From JAJFTV01 sp036825755 (lineage in GTDB: Bacteria > Chloroflexota > Anaerolineae > Anaerolineales > Anaerolineaceae), in the NCBI GenBank assembly GCA_036825755.1, contig DAISXR010000110.1, positions 1 through 10,473 on the forward strand: a stretch of 10,473 bases of DNA, given 5' to 3'. The position numbers were made by a program, and so were the translations under genes. Positions 7,029-10,473 of the stretch are shown in pieces. A model generated the notes under the pieces. That model was not told where the DNA came from. It made no database searches and was given only the letters and a program-made list of their open reading frames with translations. Every line of letters starts with the position of its first letter. The stretch's first letter is position 1.

Positions 7029-7057
7029 TTCTGGAGAATACGCCGAATTCTCCAGAA
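7029..7057. repeat. Perfect 11-bp inverted repeat in the kinase leader (operator or RNA hairpin)
   Basis: TTCTGGAGAAT (7029-7039) and ATTCTCCAGAA (7047-7057) are exact reverse complements with a 7-base spacer. The element lies between the predicted start point (about 7003) and the kinase ATG (7085), 14 bases before the ribosome-binding site GAGAGG (7071-7076). It could be a dimer operator downstream of the promoter, for instance for the neighbouring FHA regulator, or a hairpin in the kinase mRNA. Its 5' arm holds GGAG paired with CTCC, but no start codon follows at useful distance. Confidence 0.55.
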
Positions 7058-7084
7058 GAGTGGTTGAGAAGAGAGGAAAACCGG

Positions 7085-8065
7085 ATGCCAGCACCCCTTA
7101 AAGCGGGAGAAATACTGCGCGAACGATATCAGTTAGAGCGTATCATTGGACAGGGAGGAATGGGAAACATCTACCTGGCCAATGATCTGCGCCTGCAGGG
7201 GAGGCAGTGCGCCGTTAAAGAGGTAGCGCATGACATGTCACTGGATCCGGATATGCTCAAAGAGGTGAGAGATCAATTTTTCAGAGAGGCCACTGTGCTG
7301 GCCCGCCTGGATCACCCCAATTTACCCAAGGTATCTGATTTTTTCTCCATAGACAACCTGGATTACCTGGTGATGGACTACGTTCCGGGAAATGACCTGC
7401 GAACCATCATGATGGAAGCGCGTCAGAACCACCGTTTTATCCCGGAAGAAGATGTGCTCAACTGGGCTAACCAGATCGCCAACGCGCTGACCTACCTGCA
7501 CACCCAGGATCCGCCGGTGCTTCACCGCGATATTAAACCCAGCAATTTGAAACTCACCCCCAGCGGTTTACTCAAGCTGGTGGATTTTGGGCTGGTGAAA
7601 ATACTCGCCAAGGGAGAGGTAACCATCACGGTTCTGCAGGGACAGGGGACCGCCATATACACGCCATTAGAGCAATACGGCGGCGATATGGGCCACACCG
7701 GCATCCGCAGCGATATATTCTCATTTGGCGCCACGCTTTACCATCTGCTGACCAATGAAGCCCCTGCTGACGCACGCGAACGGTTTCTGGATCCCGCCGC
7801 GTTGATCTCACCCAGGCAAATCAACCCGGAGGTGAGCATACGCACTGAACGGGCCATCCTGCACGCCATGAACCTGCACCCGGATCAGCGACCCGCGACT
7901 GCGGAAGATTTCAGGCGGATACTTTTAGGCAACCAGCCGGTGATCCTGCAAAACGTGCAATCTGCCTCATCGCTGAGAGATCTGTTTCGAACCGGGCATG
8001 ATGTGATCCTGCTGGCATCCTCCGGTGCGTTGATGCTGCTTGCGCTGCTGCTGAGTATTTTTTAG
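7085..8065 (+). CDS. Tail-anchored Hanks-type Ser/Thr protein kinase
   Basis: The 326-residue product is almost only a kinase domain (about 13-285) plus a C-terminal hydrophobic helix (about 307-326) that ends the protein. Motifs present: glycine loop GQGGMGNIY (22-30), ATP-anchoring Lys45 in AVKE, alphaC Glu68, catalytic loop HRDIKPSN (147-154, Asp149 and Asn154), DFG (167-169) and the PLEQ variant of the APE motif (194-197). It is an RD kinase and should be active. The activation segment (about 170-192) contains several Thr residues suited to autophosphorylation. There is no PASTA or other outside sensor domain, unlike PknB/PrkC; the last helix would place the kinase on the cytoplasmic face of the membrane. 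I chose ATG 7085 with GAGAGG at 8 bases; an in-frame TTG at 7016 lies inside the leader and upstream of the inverted repeat and has no support. The divergent FHA regulator is its likely partner. It ends 16 bases from the convergent GH3-like gene. Confidence 0.93.
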   Translation: MPAPLKAGEILRERYQLERIIGQGGMGNIYLANDLRLQGRQCAVKEVAHDMSLDPDMLKEVRDQFFREATVLARLDHPNLPKVSDFFSIDNLDYLVMDYVPGNDLRTIMMEARQNHRFIPEEDVLNWANQIANALTYLHTQDPPVLHRDIKPSNLKLTPSGLLKLVDFGLVKILAKGEVTITVLQGQGTAIYTPLEQYGGDMGHTGIRSDIFSFGATLYHLLTNEAPADARERFLDPAALISPRQINPEVSIRTERAILHAMNLHPDQRPATAEDFRRILLGNQPVILQNVQSASSLRDLFRTGHDVILLASSGALMLLALLLSIF

Positions 8066-8081
8066 CGAATAATCAACCGGG

Positions 8082-10473
8082 TTATGAAATCAAACGTTTG
8101 TTTGCTAAAGATGCTCTTGATTTTTGCAGCCGTTTGAGGAAGTTGCGGTACCACAGCCAACCTGCCAGCCAGCCGCATCCCAATCCGATCAATGTGGCCA
8201 GGAAGATCCCGCCGAAGCGTCCCATTGCCAGAATCTGTTCGATACCGGCAATTCCAAGTGTTACATCAATATAAGCACAGATCCCGCCGTAAGCAGCCAG
8301 AAGCGCCCAACGGACGCACCAGCGCTGGTTGACCCAACCCCTGCCGGCCATGTAAATGCCGAAGGAAGCACCCCATACAAGTAGCATGGAAAACAGCCAA
8401 TCCGCGCCATTCGGTGTGGATTTCTCCTCTTCTTCGAGGGCTGGTTCCACTGTGGGTGAAGGCGTTTCGGTGGGGACGACCTGCGTGGGAGTGGGTGTGC
8501 GTGTAGGCATAGAGGTGGGCACGATCACGGTGACCACGGCTGCCTCGCCTTTGGTGATATTCAGCACCAATTTATTGGAGCTGACCGCCTCGCCGCTGGA
8601 TACGCTGATATCCAACCTGCCTTCTGTGGGGATCAGGTATTCGGTTCTGGCGACCCCATCCACGGTGGTGGAGGTAAGAGTATGCACAAAATCCGTTTCA
8701 CCGTCCATGGAAAATGAGAAGGTGACCACAGTTCCATCAGGGACCAGGTTTGCATTTCGATCCAAAATCTGACCGGTTTTTAGCGGGATGCTATCACCGG
8801 TGCGAAACGACGGGGCTCCGGATTCGCTGTCCGGCTGCGGAGTGCGGCTGCTATCGGCAGAAGGAAGCGAATCGGTATCGAGTGTAAGGTCGATGGTCTG
8901 GTCCGGAGACGGTGAGGTGGCAAAATTCAGATCATAACCGATCGCCCGCAGAGATACCGGTAATTTTCCAACCGGGACAATCTCCTGGAACAGCACCCGT
9001 GCAGCTACATCGGTAAAGGCAGGAATTTTACTGTACACCGCGTAATAAGCGGACAATTTGGATATTTCAGTCGCATCCAGGTAATACGGCGCGTTGAATG
9101 CGAACGCCATCGAATATTTATTGGTCAGCAGATCAGACCGTTTGGCCAGAAGTTGTTTTAAGGCCATGGAAGCCGGTCTGGTGGGATCCACATCCATAAA
9201 GGCAAAAACCACCCAATCGGCTGCTCGCAACTCATCCTCAACCAGTTTTCCTTCTTCTTCACCATTCAACATACTGAGCAAATCATTGAATGAGAAGGTG
9301 GAAAGCAAATACTGAGCCGTATCTCCGCTGGCATCCGGGCCGTACAATTTAATCACCGAGCGCCTTAAGGCATCCGGTGCGATCATTTCCTCGTTGTTGC
9401 AGGATGAACACTGTTTATAAAGCTGATAGTCGGTAAAGAAGACGGTCCGATCACTGATGCCGGGTGCGGATGGAACCGCTGCGACATAATCGTCTGCGGA
9501 CGGATGCAACAGGGTGATACCGCGCTGTGCAACCTCAAATGAAACAGCGCTGGACTTTCCCAGATCGGCCAAATTTGCCTCACTGGAAGTCACCTCTGCC
9601 GGGTTGAACCCGCCGTACAGAGAAAATTTCTTCGCCAGAATCCGTTTCACAGAGGTATCCACCCGTTGCGAAAAAGCGGAGTCTTCCATGTATTTTTGAA
9701 CAAAGAAATCCAGTGTGCGAATCACCGTGGTGGCCTGGTCAATATCACCTGTGGCGACAAAATCATCCAGATATAGCAAATCCATGCCCGAAATGATGGC
9801 ATTCCGTGCTACCTGACGCGCGTCAAATGAGAGATTGTTGGGATCATAAAACTTGCGAATGGAATTGCTGCCCAGATTTTCACTGATCAGGATTCCACCG
9901 TTGGACCGCCAGCCAGACAACTCCGGCAATGACATCACCTGCTCCACAGCGCTTGAATCCAGGCTGAACGGCCGGGTGCTGCTGCGAATACTGCCCTGCA
10001 GGCTTTCATAGCGGAGGTGTGCCGCCAGAAGACCATCGGCTGTGCTCGAAGGATTGGTGGCCTTTCCGGTCACTGAAAAGAATGGAGCCAGATCCTCTGC
10101 CAGCAACTGAGCATAGGATTTACTGACGACTGCAATCTCATCCGCCGGATTCCGGTCTGAGCTGCCCTGACCGGGAAAGTGGGTAGCTACAACCAGCAGC
10201 TTTCCTTCACTGCCGGTATGAACTCCTTCAATGTAAGCCTGCCCCAGCTTTCCCACCCAGTAAGGGTTCTCCCCGAATGAACGGGTCCCAAGCGCCTCTC
10301 CGCCTTCGGAGTAGTCCAGATCCAATACATCCAGTGACGGGCCGATGAGCAAGTTAACCCCTAAAGCAGCCAATTCGCTGCCCATCACCTCACCTACACT
10401 GGCGGCCAGCTCGGGTGACCAGGTTGCGCCCAGGGCCATTTGCTTGGGCAGCGGCGTCAGACCGCTCAGAATC
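8082..10473 (-). CDS. Surface GH3-like protein with altered active site, Ig-like domain and C-terminal membrane anchor (5' end outside window)
   Basis: The reading frame stays open to the right edge, so the N-terminus is missing; residues are counted from the Met at 10437-10439, which is internal. Just before it, LPKQ continues the GH3 pattern. The GH3 N-domain (to about 278) is recognisable from QMALGATWSPELA, GTRSFGENP (51-59), THFPGQG (86-92), LLAAHLRY and LISENLGS (184-191). A GH3 C-like domain (about 295-500), an Ig-like beta domain (about 545-632), a Thr/Pro linker (about 640-676) and three hydrophobic helices (about 681-699, 711-734, 742-764) with a basic tail follow. Known GH3 enzymes cleave beta-linked sugars such as GlcNAc or glucose, using an Asp in an SD motif as nucleophile and, in NagZ-like members, a His in the KHFPGHG loop. 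Here these read SE and THFPGQG, so hydrolysis is doubtful. The linker and helices suggest the GH3 part sits outside the cell, tethered to the membrane. CSSC (344-347) could form a disulphide. Carbohydrate binding or cell-envelope structure is a possible role. Confidence 0.82.
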   Translation of the reverse strand, partial: ILSGLTPLPKQMALGATWSPELAASVGEVMGSELAALGVNLLIGPSLDVLDLDYSEGGEALGTRSFGENPYWVGKLGQAYIEGVHTGSEGKLLVVATHFPGQGSSDRNPADEIAVVSKSYAQLLAEDLAPFFSVTGKATNPSSTADGLLAAHLRYESLQGSIRSSTRPFSLDSSAVEQVMSLPELSGWRSNGGILISENLGSNSIRKFYDPNNLSFDARQVARNAIISGMDLLYLDDFVATGDIDQATTVIRTLDFFVQKYMEDSAFSQRVDTSVKRILAKKFSLYGGFNPAEVTSSEANLADLGKSSAVSFEVAQRGITLLHPSADDYVAAVPSAPGISDRTVFFTDYQLYKQCSSCNNEEMIAPDALRRSVIKLYGPDASGDTAQYLLSTFSFNDLLSMLNGEEEGKLVEDELRAADWVVFAFMDVDPTRPASMALKQLLAKRSDLLTNKYSMAFAFNAPYYLDATEISKLSAYYAVYSKIPAFTDVAARVLFQEIVPVGKLPVSLRAIGYDLNFATSPSPDQTIDLTLDTDSLPSADSSRTPQPDSESGAPSFRTGDSIPLKTGQILDRNANLVPDGTVVTFSFSMDGETDFVHTLTSTTVDGVARTEYLIPTEGRLDISVSSGEAVSSNKLVLNITKGEAAVVTVIVPTSMPTRTPTPTQVVPTETPSPTVEPALEEEEKSTPNGADWLFSMLLVWGASFGIYMAGRGWVNQRWCVRWALLAAYGGICAYIDVTLGIAGIEQILAMGRFGGIFLATLIGLGCGWLAGWLWYRNFLKRLQKSRASLANKRLIS
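8462..8525 (-). repeat. Low-complexity Thr/Pro linker coding segment in the GH3-like gene
   Basis: On the minus strand this stretch encodes a linker built from short TPT, TPS and PTE units (about residues 638-660). Such linkers separate extracellular domains from membrane anchors in many Chloroflexota and Gram-positive surface proteins. It supports an extracellular position for the upstream GH3-like and Ig-like domains. Confidence 0.6.

Noticed and set aside
7016..7084. TTG start at 7016 for the Ser/Thr kinase
   Set aside because: It would translate through the inverted repeat, lacks a ribosome-binding site, and adds residues not typical of the kinase N-terminus; ATG 7085 has a good one.
6502..7101. 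Plus-strand open frame of 199 codons covering the FHA regulator and the intergenic region
   Set aside because: Antisense to clear FHA and winged-helix motifs, and it would run into the kinase start; no ribosome-binding site.

Overview
The window looks like ordinary chromosomal DNA from a free-living bacterium. Several features together suggest Chloroflexota, probably class Anaerolineae: a YvcK-type protein with an N-terminal membrane anchor, a CpXC-domain zinc protein, a cytoplasmic GAF-PAS histidine kinase, an FHA-winged-helix regulator beside a Ser/Thr kinase, and a surface GH3-like protein with a TPTPT-type linker. This assignment is inference from gene content and protein style; there is no rRNA or marker gene to prove it. 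I see no mobile element, CRISPR array, tRNA or rRNA. Coding density is very high.

Left part (1-1781). On the minus strand, a membrane-anchored YvcK/CofD-like gluconeogenesis factor is followed after 30 bases by the start of glyceraldehyde-3-phosphate dehydrogenase, which runs off the window. The pair looks like an operon controlling or performing central carbon flux. It is read from a near-consensus sigma-70 promoter that lies almost on top of the yvcK start codon. The 225-base gap to the right also holds an extended -10 promoter for the gene on the other strand.

Middle part (1782-6261). Three plus-strand genes follow: a class III PLP aminotransferase, a soluble GAF-PAS-HisKA-HATPase sensor kinase with no response regulator in view, and a CpXC zinc-finger protein with a long helical repeat tail. 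A 15-bp stem-loop separates the first two. A second extended -10 promoter, with the same 10-base core as the aminotransferase one, sits across the kinase stop codon and serves the CpXC gene.

Right part (6280-10473). An FHA-winged-helix transcription factor (minus) and a tail-anchored Ser/Thr protein kinase (plus) diverge from a shared 154-base region with overlapping -10 elements and a perfect 11-bp inverted repeat in the kinase leader. This is the most interesting module: the kinase could phosphorylate a partner (or itself) that is read by the FHA domain and passed to an OmpR/PhoB-type DNA-binding domain, a design comparable in logic to PknH-EmbR of mycobacteria but with the domains in the opposite order. 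Converging on the kinase is a large surface GH3-like protein whose usual catalytic motifs are all altered, so it may be a binding or structural protein rather than a hydrolase; its N-terminus lies outside the window.
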